Source: Clostridiales bacterium (GTDB taxonomy: Bacteria; Bacillota; Clostridia; Oscillospirales; Acutalibacteraceae). From it: DNA of 8,102 bases. The position numbers and the translations under genes were made by a program. Location: positions 1-8,102 of the forward strand of contig DYBQ01000106.1 of assembly GCA_019418545.1 (NCBI GenBank). The letters run 5' to 3'. Below the pieces are notes generated by a model that was not told the DNA's origin, ran no database searches, and saw nothing but the letters and a program-made list of their open reading frames with translations. Below are positions 1 through 6,039 of the stretch, piece by piece; within the stretch, counting starts at the first letter, position 1, and every line of letters starts with the position of its first letter.

Positions 1-24
1 TCTCGCCGGGGGTGCCAAAAAATG

Positions 25-64
25 ACGCCGCAAGCCGCTTTTTTCGTGGTTTGCGGCGTTTTCT
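25..64 (+). terminator. Rho-independent terminator of an upstream gene outside the window
   Basis: A 14-bp stem pairs 25-38 with 46-59 (outer ACGCCGCAA with TTGCGGCGT, with G-T wobbles at two inner positions). The loop is a T-rich 7 nt, and a short T-rich tail follows. This is the usual form of an intrinsic terminator. The first 24 bases could be the tail of a plus-strand gene: the frame starting at base 2 reads LAGGAKK and stops at 23-25, right at the hairpin. Too little is visible to annotate that gene. Confidence 0.8.
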
Positions 65-480
65 CGTTATCCATTCTTCTGCGTTGAACGGTTTGTTTGT
101 GTGAGATTGTTTATTCGCCTTTTGCTGTATGCCCACTAATTGTTTTCTAACTATTTTTCCAGAGCCCTGTGTAAATGTTCATCCATTGGAAATGATAGTT
201 AAAACGCGTCACAGCTGACTCTCGTCGAACATGTTGTGATGTATCTGGAATAATACTGGAAAAAAGTTTACTAAGGCTATTCAACACAATTAACATAAAA
301 TATAGAGTGAGCGCCTAGCGCGAAAGTTTTGTTAATTTGATAAAACCACATAAATCTCTTGAATATGCTTGATATATTAAGTTATATTATTTTTGTCATA
401 TCCAATCCCCTGACAGAATCTCAGTTTTTTCAAAAAAAACTTCTCCAAACAGATTTAAAATTTCGTTATCTGAAAAACAC
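65..480. other. A/T-rich gene-free stretch
   Basis: No convincing gene is seen on either strand. The longest plus-strand frame with an ATG (365-499, 44 codons) has no ribosome binding site and runs into the terminator stem, so it is not called. There is a moderate promoter-like pair, TTGAAT at 359-364 and TATATT at 383-388 with an 18-nt spacer. A short A/T inverted repeat lies around 421-441 (AGTTTTTT, C, AAAAAAAACT). A small untranslated RNA ending at the terminator at 481-523 is possible but unproven. Confidence 0.5.
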
Positions 481-523
481 AAAAAAGGCCGAGGTGTAAA
501 ACTTTTTACACTTCGGCCTTTTT
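481..523. terminator. Strong bidirectional intrinsic terminator
   Basis: GGCCGAGGTGTAAAA (487-501) pairs with TTTTACACTTCGGCC (504-518) through a single G-T wobble. An A-run precedes the stem and a T-run follows it, so both strands present a stem followed by T residues. It lies upstream of the promoter at 551-579 and therefore is not a leader attenuator of the ftsH operon. It insulates that operon from readthrough on the left, or ends an RNA made within 65-480. Confidence 0.85.
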
Positions 524-550
524 GTCTATACAAAGTCAAAATTCTGATAA

Positions 551-579
551 TTGAGTATCTCAAATAGGATACTTATAAT
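551..579 (+). promoter_or_regulatory. Promoter of the ftsH operon
   Basis: TTGAGT at 551-556 and a perfect TATAAT at 574-579 are separated by 17 nt, a good match to a vegetative sigma-A promoter. Transcription would start near 586, giving a very short leader with AAGGAGG at 590-596 seven bases before the ATG at 604. No CIRCE-type repeat (TTAGCACTC-N9-GAGTGCTAA) or other heat-shock operator is seen around it, so control by HrcA is not supported. Confidence 0.75.
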
Positions 580-603
580 ATCAAATTAGAAGGAGGTATA
601 GCT

Positions 604-1041
604 ATGTCATGTGAAGTTCTTTCCATTAAGTTGTGCCAATTAGATGACCGGCTTACAAGATTGCACAGTCGTATACACATAAGTGAAACTGCAAACCAAA
701 ACCAATTACAACAGGAAATCTGCGCTATGAAACAAGAGTGTGTTGATTCAGAAACAGCTCTGCAAGAAAGCCTTCGGCACTCAAAATCAGGTTTGGTTTG
801 TGTCTTAGGGCAAGGATATAGACAGATAGAGCAGATTCTTCAAAACACAAAAAAACAGCTGCAAGTACAGGTATCAGATAACTTCGATACAGAAACTGCC
901 ACAGAGAAAAAAATATTGCTGGCAGAGTATGCGTTAGATTTTGCTCATCAGGCAGCCGACAGAGCTTTGCTACTCTCTATGGAAGCCATTGAAGCTCAAT
1001 TATTGCAAATAAAGAAAGGAGAAAGCCATGAAAGAAGTTAA
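604..1041 (+). CDS. Helical, coiled-coil-like protein of unknown function, first gene of the ftsH operon
   Basis: I do not recognise the family. The 145-residue product has no signal peptide and no membrane segment, so it should be cytoplasmic. It is rich in Gln, Glu, Leu and Ala and looks almost wholly alpha-helical: one segment at about 5-60, a second at about 68-90, and a third at about 98-138 with an amphipathic run (LAEYALDF, AADRALLLS, EAIEAQL). A Gly-containing break near 62-70 may be a turn. Five cysteines occur (3, 11, 40, 46, 66). The start is firm: AAGGAGG lies seven bases upstream and the promoter is at the right distance. The last 14 bases overlap the ftsH start, so translation is probably coupled. 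By position it may be an adaptor, substrate-presenting or membrane-stress partner of FtsH. That role is inference only. Confidence 0.88.
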   Translation: MSCEVLSIKLCQLDDRLTRLHSRIHISETANQNQLQQEICAMKQECVDSETALQESLRHSKSGLVCVLGQGYRQIEQILQNTKKQLQVQVSDNFDTETATEKKILLAEYALDFAHQAADRALLLSMEAIEAQLLQIKKGESHERS

Positions 1042-2857
1042 ATCACCAAAAAAACCTCTTATTTACTACTATTGCATTGTAATGCTGATTATCCTTCTTT
1101 TTAATACGCTTGTCACCCCCTTGTTGTACCAAAATCATGTAGTCGAAGTTGATTATGGTACTTTTATGGATATGATTGATGAAAAAAATATTGGTGTTGT
1201 GCAGATAGAGGATACCCAAATTTTATTTACAGACAAGGAAGAAAATACAGTATATAAAACAGGTCCCATGGAAGACCCTACTCTCACTGAGCGTCTGCAT
1301 AATTCCGGTGCAGAATTTGACCGAGTAATAGAAGAGCCCATTTCACCTATCTGGAGTTTTCTGCTAACCTTTGTATTACCCATTCTGATTTTTGTGGGTC
1401 TTGGACAGTACATGAGCAAAAAATTGATGGAGCAGGCCGGAGGAAAGAATTCTCTTTCCTTTGGAATGGGAAAAAGTAATGCTAAGGTCTATGTTCAATC
1501 GACAAAAGGTATCCGGTTTTCAGATGTTGCAGGCGAAGATGAGGCAAAAGAGAGCCTGACAGAGATTGTTGATTATTTACATAATTCTCAAAAATATACA
1601 GAAGCAGGCGCTTCTATGCCTAAGGGAATTTTGCTCGTAGGCCCTCCAGGCACTGGTAAGACAATGCTTGCAAAAGCAGTAGCTGGAGAAGCAAATGTAC
1701 CTTTCTTCTCTATCTCTGGCTCAGAATTTGTTGAAATGTTTGTAGGTATGGGAGCTTCAAAAGTGCGCGATTTATTTAAGCAGGCAAAGGAAAAAGCTCC
1801 TTGTATTGTATTTATTGATGAAATTGATGCTATTGGCCAGAAACGTAATTCCGGTAGTTATGGAGGCAATGATGAACGGGAACAGACTTTGAACCAGCTT
1901 CTCACCGAGATGGACGGTTTTGAAGAAAATACTGGTGTTATTATTTTGGCTGCTACAAACAGGCCAGAATCTTTGGACCCGGCATTGACCCGGCCTGGCC
2001 GGTTTGACAGGCGCGTTCCTGTAGAGCTGCCTGATTTACAGGGCAGAGAAGCGATTTTAAAGGTCCATGCAAAAAAAATTAAAACAGCAGAAGATGTAGA
2101 CTTCCGCACCATCGCTCGTATGGCTTCTGGTGCTTCAGGAGCTGAACTGGCTAATATTATTAACGAGGCCGCTCTGCGGGCAGTACGCAACGGACGTACC
2201 ATTGTGAATCAGGAAGATTTGGAGGAAAGTATTGAAGTTGTTATCGCTGGCTATCAGAAGAAGAATGCGGTCCTCTCTGACCAGGAAAAGAAAGTGGTAG
2301 CCTATCATGAAATTGGTCATGCTCTTGTTGCAGCCAAACAAACCAATTCTGCACCTGTACAAAAAATTACTATCATCCCCCGCACATCAGGAGCTCTCGG
2401 GTATACCATGCAGGTGGAAGCCGGTAATAAATATTTGATGACTAAAGAGGAACTGGAAAACAAAATCGCAACTTACACCGGAGGTCGAGCAGCAGAGGAA
2501 ATTGTGTTTGGTTCAATCACTACCGGCGCTTCCAATGATATTGAACAAGCCACAAAATTGGCAAGAGCTATGATTAGCCGTTATGGTATGAGCGACGAAT
2601 TTGACATGGTAGCGATGGAGACTGTAAACAACCAATATTTGGGCGGCGACACTTCATTGAATTGCTCTCCAGATACCCAAAAAGAAATTGATAGGAAAAT
2701 TGTCGAACTAGTAAAAGCACAGCATGAAAAAGCTAAAAAAATATTGGAAGATAACAGGGATAAATTAGATGAATTGGCAAGTTTTCTATACGAAAAGGAA
2801 ACTGTTACAGGTGAGGAGTTTATGGAAATTTTAACAAAGAGGGGCGATAAACAATGA
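1028..2857 (+). CDS. ftsH: FtsH-family membrane-anchored AAA+ zinc metalloprotease
   Basis: This is an ATP-dependent protease that extracts and degrades damaged membrane proteins and short-lived regulators as a membrane hexamer. The N-terminal helix (about 11-33), external domain (about 36-104) and second helix (about 107-127) match FtsH topology. The AAA+ module has Walker A GPPGTGKT (205-212), pore motif FVG (238-240), Walker B VFIDEIDAIG (261-270) and a second region of homology ending RPGRFDR (322-328), with arginine fingers expected at R322 and R325. The protease motif is HEIGH (427-431) in place of the usual HEAGH, and D504 in ASNDIEQAT is the expected third zinc ligand. All catalytic residues are present. 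At 609 residues it is slightly short and lacks a long C-terminal tail. AAAGGAG lies six bases before the ATG. It is not beside tilS or hpt, the usual Firmicutes neighbours, so it is probably an accessory second copy. Confidence 0.96.
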   Translation: MKEVKSPKKPLIYYYCIVMLIILLFNTLVTPLLYQNHVVEVDYGTFMDMIDEKNIGVVQIEDTQILFTDKEENTVYKTGPMEDPTLTERLHNSGAEFDRVIEEPISPIWSFLLTFVLPILIFVGLGQYMSKKLMEQAGGKNSLSFGMGKSNAKVYVQSTKGIRFSDVAGEDEAKESLTEIVDYLHNSQKYTEAGASMPKGILLVGPPGTGKTMLAKAVAGEANVPFFSISGSEFVEMFVGMGASKVRDLFKQAKEKAPCIVFIDEIDAIGQKRNSGSYGGNDEREQTLNQLLTEMDGFEENTGVIILAATNRPESLDPALTRPGRFDRRVPVELPDLQGREAILKVHAKKIKTAEDVDFRTIARMASGASGAELANIINEAALRAVRNGRTIVNQEDLEESIEVVIAGYQKKNAVLSDQEKKVVAYHEIGHALVAAKQTNSAPVQKITIIPRTSGALGYTMQVEAGNKYLMTKEELENKIATYTGGRAAEEIVFGSITTGASNDIEQATKLARAMISRYGMSDEFDMVAMETVNNQYLGGDTSLNCSPDTQKEIDRKIVELVKAQHEKAKKILEDNRDKLDELASFLYEKETVTGEEFMEILTKRGDKQ

Positions 2858-3396
2858 AAAAGCTTTCCGGGTTTGGATGGCTTGAATTAGCTGTTGGTAT
2901 TCTGCTTGTCATTCTGGGAATATGGGCCTTTATGAATCCACAAATGGCTATGACAGGTATGATTTTCGCCTATGGTATTGCCGCTATTATTATGGGAATT
3001 ACAGATATTGTCATGTACATCCGAGTGGAGCGTTATACTGGATTAGGTCCCCTAATTTCGCTTATATCCGGTATTCTCAGTGTAATGTCCGGTATTATGC
3101 TATTGGTATATCCCGGAGCTGGAATTATGGTGCTGACCTTACTATTCCCAATCTGGTTTATCGCGCACTGTATTTCAAAATTGACGCATCTGCATCATAT
3201 TCGCATAGTTGCCGGTACTAATATGTATATATTTACTTTGATTATCAATATTGTTGGATTGGTTTTAGGTTTTATGATGATTTTAAGTCCATTATTCACA
3301 ATATCTACCATTCAATATTTTGCAAGTGTTTACCTGATTCTTCTTGGAATTGACAGTATTGTAATGGCTATAAGTCCTATAGGAAAACGATACTAA
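2854..3396 (+). CDS. DUF308/HdeD-like six-helix membrane protein
   Basis: The 180-residue product is an integral membrane protein with about six helices (near 8-27, 32-55, 66-86, 90-110, 122-146, 150-174). A threefold internal repeat is visible: each unit is a helix pair of the form G-x(3)-G, then a P, then a second helix. Examples are GILLVILGIWAFMNP, GILSVMSGIMLLVYP and GLVLGFMMILSP. This is the signature of the DUF308 family, which includes E. coli HdeD, a membrane protein linked to acid resistance. The biochemical role in Firmicutes is not established. The ATG overlaps the ftsH stop as ATGA, with GAGGGG nine bases upstream, so it is translationally coupled to the protease. The pairing points to a shared job in envelope stress. 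It could also be a regulator or substrate guard of FtsH, which the sequence cannot decide. Confidence 0.87.
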   Translation: MKKLSGFGWLELAVGILLVILGIWAFMNPQMAMTGMIFAYGIAAIIMGITDIVMYIRVERYTGLGPLISLISGILSVMSGIMLLVYPGAGIMVLTLLFPIWFIAHCISKLTHLHHIRIVAGTNMYIFTLIINIVGLVLGFMMILSPLFTISTIQYFASVYLILLGIDSIVMAISPIGKRY

Positions 3397-3530
3397 TGCA
3401 ATATCAAATTCTATAGCTGCTAGAATCACAATTGGAGGCTCGGAAAGACTTCATCTCCCTACTATACTCATCTGGAAATAGAGCAACCGATAGTTCAAAA
3501 CGTGACCAAAGCCGTTATCCCTAAAACAAG

Positions 3531-3569
3531 ATTGGCTTCTGTTTGAAAAAACAGGAGCCAATCCCTTTT
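3531..3569 (+). terminator. Terminator of the ftsH operon
   Basis: ATTGGCTTCTGTTT (3531-3544) pairs with AAACAGGAGCCAAT (3549-3562) with one G-T wobble and a 4-nt loop. CCC and a T-run (3566-3569) follow. It lies 135 bases downstream of the DUF308 stop and is the first good terminator after it, so the three-gene message probably ends here. Confidence 0.8.
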
Positions 3570-3575
3570 AAGCAT

Positions 3576-3626
3576 AAAAAGCGGAGTATCATTAAAAGAA
3601 CTTTTCAAATTCTTTAATGATACTCC
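3576..3626 (-). terminator. Minus-strand hairpin terminator (17-bp stem)
   Basis: GGAGTATCATTAAA (3583-3596) is exactly complementary to 3613-3626. The pairing continues inward as GAA/TTC after one bulged A, giving a stem of about 17 bp and a 9-nt loop. Read on the minus strand, the stem is followed by GC and TTTTT (3580-3576); on the plus strand there is no T-run, so the orientation is minus. It would stop transcripts coming leftward from the MATE operon, 235 bases after the MATE stop codon, or from the promoter immediately to its right. Confidence 0.72.
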
Positions 3627-3640
3627 CTATAATTAAATTT

Positions 3641-3669
3641 ATTATATCATACAACGGTATACTGTCCAA
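3641..3669 (-). promoter_or_regulatory. Minus-strand promoter directly ahead of the hairpin terminator
   Basis: On the minus strand TTGGAC (3669-3664) and TATAAT (3646-3641) are exactly 17 nt apart, and TG lies one base before the -10, making it an extended -10. The predicted start near 3634 is only about 8 bases before the 17-bp hairpin stem, so the transcript would be roughly 60 nt and almost entirely hairpin. No gene lies downstream on this strand before the convergent ftsH operon. Confidence 0.55.
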
Positions 3670-3861
3670 CCGGACTGCGGATGGTATTTTCATATATTAC
3701 CACTAAGAAAGAAAGGATGTTCTCCACAGGTCAGCCATAGGGCTGTCTTATTTTATTTCAAAACAAGCGAGGTTTTGGTGACCAACAATAATTAGCAGGT
3801 AAATATTTCAACAAAAAGTTCTGCTAGGCAATGTCATCATGTACAAAAACTTTTTCTGGTA

Positions 3862-5229
3862 TTAATTTGAGAGTGCGGCTTGCCTTTTCAGTTCCTTTCG
3901 TACAAGCACCACCGAAACGACAAAGGCAATAAAGTCTGAGATGGGGCCTGCCAACATGACACCATCAATACCAAACCATAACGGCAGCAAGAGAAGTAAG
4001 GGAATCAGGAAAAATACCTGTCGAGTGAGGGCCAGCAGAAGCCCGCGGGTTGCTTTACCGATAGCGGTAAAGAAGTTAGAAGAAAGCAACTGTACTCCAT
4101 TAACAAGCACCATAAAAAGAAAGATGCGCATGAATTTTACAGCAAATTCCATGTACAGGTTATTGCCGCTTCCAAATACAGATATGATAGGATAAGGGAA
4201 AAATTCAAACAGGCAGAAACCTATAGATGATACAATGAAGTTCCAGCGAATGGCTAACAGATAAGCTTCTCGGACGCGTCTGTACTGCTGTGCGCCGTAG
4301 TTAAAGCCAATCAGGGGCTGTACCCCTTGAGAAATGCCAACAATAATAGACAGCAATATGGCATTTGTCTTCATAACAATACCGCAGGCAGCCAGTGGGA
4401 TGTCTGTTCCATAAATAGATAAAGCACCATAATAAGTCAGCGAATTATTAAGAACAATCTGCACAAGGGTGATGGCAACTTGATTCACACAGCTGCTGAT
4501 ACCCATTGCAAAAGTCCTCAATGTGCTGTGTAAGGTGAGACGAAAATCACCTTTCCCAAGACGAATTGTCTTAAATTTCCAGAGATAGCCTACAGCCAAA
4601 GCAAAGGAGAGGAGCTGCCCTATAACAGTGGCCAAAGCCGCGCCGAACACACCCCATTTGCAAATAAAGATAAAAATCGGATCTAGGAATGTATTGGCAA
4701 CTGCACCGGAAACCATACAGAGCATAGAATATTTGGGACTTCCATCTGCCCGAATTAAGTTACTTAGACCATTGGTAACAATTAGAAACGGCATTCCCAG
4801 AAGTGTGATACCGGCATACTGCCGGGCGTATGGCAAAACATCCGCTGTAGCTCCAAAAATCCGCAATAAGGGTTCCAGCAAACTTTCGCCTATGACAGCA
4901 TAGAGGAGTCCGGCAGCTGCCATTAGCACAACGCCGTTGCCGGCAACCTTGGCTGCTTCTTCAGGTCTCTTTTGCCCCAGGAATAAAGAAAACCTGGAGG
5001 CACTTCCAATTCCAACCAGCAGAGCAATGGCCAGACAAATTGTAGAAAAGGGATAGGATACATTGGTAGCTGCGTTACCAAGATAGCCTACGCCCTGCCC
5101 AATAAAAATTTGATCGACAATGTTATATAGAGAACTGACAAGGGTGGATGTAATACTGGGCAGAGCAAATCTCCGCAGCAATGTAGATACCTTTTCGTAT
5201 CCAAGTTGATTTTCAGGCATCAAATTCAT
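3862..5229 (-). CDS. MepA-like MATE-family multidrug/cation antiporter
   Basis: This is an inner-membrane exporter of the MATE superfamily, which expels cationic drugs and dyes in exchange for Na+ or H+. The 455-residue length and about twelve hydrophobic helices fit the family. Motifs typical of the MepA-like branch are visible: DQIFIGQGVG (39-48), LIRADGSPK (158-166), LDPIFIF (182-188), GISQGVQPLIGFNYGAQ (298-314), FFTAIGKATRG (386-396) and IDGVMLAGP (421-429). The gene overlaps the upstream marR-type gene. Either ATG at 5229 or ATG at 5220 could be used. The second sits nine bases after GAAGAAG and overlaps the regulator's stop as ATGCCTGA, so it is at least as likely. The regulator-exporter order is the same as mepR-mepA in Staphylococcus aureus. 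The substrate cannot be read from the sequence. Confidence 0.93.
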   Translation of the reverse strand: MNLMPENQLGYEKVSTLLRRFALPSITSTLVSSLYNIVDQIFIGQGVGYLGNAATNVSYPFSTICLAIALLVGIGSASRFSLFLGQKRPEEAAKVAGNGVVLMAAAGLLYAVIGESLLEPLLRIFGATADVLPYARQYAGITLLGMPFLIVTNGLSNLIRADGSPKYSMLCMVSGAVANTFLDPIFIFICKWGVFGAALATVIGQLLSFALAVGYLWKFKTIRLGKGDFRLTLHSTLRTFAMGISSCVNQVAITLVQIVLNNSLTYYGALSIYGTDIPLAACGIVMKTNAILLSIIVGISQGVQPLIGFNYGAQQYRRVREAYLLAIRWNFIVSSIGFCLFEFFPYPIISVFGSGNNLYMEFAVKFMRIFLFMVLVNGVQLLSSNFFTAIGKATRGLLLALTRQVFFLIPLLLLLPLWFGIDGVMLAGPISDFIAFVVSVVLVRKELKRQAALSN

Positions 5230-5665
5230 CTTCTTCCCGATAAATCTTCATTGCGGAAGCTATATTTTTTCCAGTAAGCATCAAAGATTTTTCAAAAAGC
5301 GTCTTTTCCTCATCGCTAAAGCCCTGTAGAAGTACAGCTTCTGCCTGTATACAGGCAGCTTTCACATCCTCAATCATATCCATAGCTTGACAGGTAGGAT
5401 ACAACCGGCAGGTACGCCTGTCCTCTTCACAAGGTTTTCGAATCAAAAGTCCCTTATTTTCGAGCGATGCGACTGTGCGCACGATATTGCTGGGATGCAG
5501 GTAAATGGTATCAATGAGAGAATCTTGCAAAATCCCCGGATTTTCACAAATTTTTATCAGAAACATATGCTGGCTGCTATTGATGCCATGGGCAGCTAAC
5601 ATCTTATCTAGATACAGTTTTGAAAAACGGTCTGCCACAGAAAGCCATTTTAATAGTGTATTCAT
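5213..5665 (-). CDS. MarR-family transcriptional regulator, probable repressor of the MATE operon
   Basis: The 150-residue product has the MarR winged-helix layout: helical dimer region at the N-terminus, recognition helix at about 57-72 (HPSNIVRTVASLENKGLL) and a wing with the family's DR signature (RKPCEEDRRTCRLYPT, 76-91). A C-terminal dimerisation helix follows. Proteins of this family usually repress a divergent or downstream exporter until a ligand or oxidant releases them. Five cysteines (40, 79, 86, 92, 105), two of them in the wing, leave redox sensing open. GGAGGG lies seven bases before the ATG. It is the first gene of the operon and overlaps the MATE gene by 9-17 bases depending on the latter's start. 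A palindrome in its promoter (5707-5718) suggests it represses itself and the pump. Confidence 0.93.
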   Translation of the reverse strand: MNTLLKWLSVADRFSKLYLDKMLAAHGINSSQHMFLIKICENPGILQDSLIDTIYLHPSNIVRTVASLENKGLLIRKPCEEDRRTCRLYPTCQAMDMIEDVKAACIQAEAVLLQGFSDEEKTLFEKSLMLTGKNIASAMKIYREEDEFDA

Positions 5666-5691
5666 AATCTATCCCTCCATTTATCATTCTT

Positions 5692-5720
5692 ATTTTATCA
5701 CAAAAAGCGTGCGCACGCAA
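5692..5720 (-). promoter_or_regulatory. Promoter of the marR-MATE operon
   Basis: On the minus strand TTGCGT (5720-5715) and TAAAAT (5697-5692) are 17 nt apart. The predicted start near 5685 gives a leader of about 20 nt that contains the GGAGGG site. The -35 hexamer overlaps the palindrome at 5707-5718. Confidence 0.6.
5707..5718. promoter_or_regulatory. Perfect 12-bp palindrome, candidate MarR operator
   Basis: GCGTGCGCACGC is its own reverse complement and stands out as a G/C block in A/T-rich surroundings. It covers part of the -35 box and the start of the spacer of the marR-MATE promoter, so a bound dimer would block RNA polymerase. The flanking bases do not extend the symmetry. MarR operators are commonly short palindromes of this kind; binding here is inferred from position. 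Confidence 0.6.
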
Positions 5721-5909
5721 ATATATTTGAATAGAATACTTTGAAAACAAGCAATTATTCAGTCCATTAACTTGGTTATATTCACAAAAGAAGATTGGAA
5801 TGAAAAAATCATGATACAGTCCTCATCTTACAAACAGAAAACATAACGGTTGAAAATAGCTTCATCAACGGCATATAGGGAGTGATTTTGCTTGGCTAGG
5901 AGAAATGGG
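5721..5909. other. Spacer between the marR promoter and the dehydrogenase remnant
   Basis: No gene, convincing terminator or promoter is seen. There is an imperfect inverted repeat near 5848-5869 (GTTGA...TCAAC) without a T-run. A minus-strand frame here is open for about 28 codons up to a stop at 5828 but has no start signal or recognised similarity. The right end is where similarity to alcohol dehydrogenase stops, so a deletion or insertion junction is expected close to 5910. Confidence 0.4.
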
Positions 5910-6039
5910 TAACACAGCCATATCCGTTCCACAAACTCTGGAATAAATGTTCTTCACCAGAACATCATCCCCCACTTCAGGTAAATCAAGTTCCCGGATT
6001 TCAACCATTTCTATTCCAAAATTAATTTTCTGCCTTCAT
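5910..6039 (-). pseudogene. 5' remnant of a zinc-dependent alcohol dehydrogenase gene, frameshifted and truncated
   Basis: An ATG at 6039 overlaps the TetR stop as ATGA and has a strong AGGAGGGG five bases upstream. Its frame (MKAEN) hits TAA after five codons. One base out of register, from about 6024 leftward, the frame reads FGIEMVEIRELDLP, then EVGDDVLVKN, then IYSRVCGTDMAV. This is the typical start of medium-chain zinc dehydrogenases: a VEIRE strand, a P..G..VLVK strand, and the CGTD motif whose Cys binds catalytic zinc. A single inserted base in the TAATTTTGG stretch would explain the shift. Similarity stops after about 40 codons of a family of about 340-350, and the shifted frame ends at 5865. 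The gene is non-functional. It shows that the TetR operon once continued into a dehydrogenase, whose expression TetR may have controlled. Confidence 0.7.

Larger units (their letters stand above)
3397..3861. other. Convergent intergenic region between the ftsH and MATE operons
   Basis: These 465 bases contain no credible gene. They hold a plus-strand terminator (3531-3569), a minus-strand hairpin terminator (3576-3626) and a minus-strand promoter (3641-3669), each listed separately. A short inverted repeat ATTCTA...TAGAAT sits at 3408-3426 just after the DUF308 stop. A weak 5-bp hairpin CAGCC-ATAG-GGCTG near 3733 is followed by T-rich sequence. The stretch at about 3710-3800 has short protein-like runs broken by stops in both directions and may be a decayed remnant. 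Confidence 0.6.

Noticed and set aside
2..25. Possible C-terminal tail (LAGGAKK) of an upstream gene
   Set aside because: Seven codons are too few to support a gene call, though the stop sits right at a terminator.
279..290. ATTCAACACAAT shared with the minus strand near 7979-7990
   Set aside because: A 12-base match is expected by chance in a window of this size, and the copy at 279-290 has no second inverted arm.
365..499. A 44-codon plus-strand open frame with an ATG
   Set aside because: It has no ribosome binding site, lies in very A/T-rich DNA, and its stop codon falls inside the terminator stem.
1153..2362. Open minus-strand frames inside ftsH
   Set aside because: They lie antisense to a gene with every FtsH motif intact, have no ribosome binding sites and show no family-like sequence.
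2922..3221. An alternative plus-strand frame inside the DUF308 gene
   Set aside because: It is Tyr/Arg-rich, as expected of an out-of-frame reading of a hydrophobic gene, and the true frame shows a clear six-helix repeat.
3731..3756. CAGCC-ATAG-GGCTG hairpin followed by T-rich sequence
   Set aside because: A 5-bp stem with an interrupted T tract is too weak to call a terminator, and no plus-strand gene precedes it closely.
3941..4903. Open plus-strand frames inside the MATE gene
   Set aside because: They are antisense shadows of a well-supported transporter and have no start signals.
5828..5913. A minus-strand frame next to the dehydrogenase break, reading SLYAVDEAIFNRYVFCL before its stop
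   Set aside because: It is short, has no start signal, and I cannot match it to a family. It may be a fragment but there is not enough to call.
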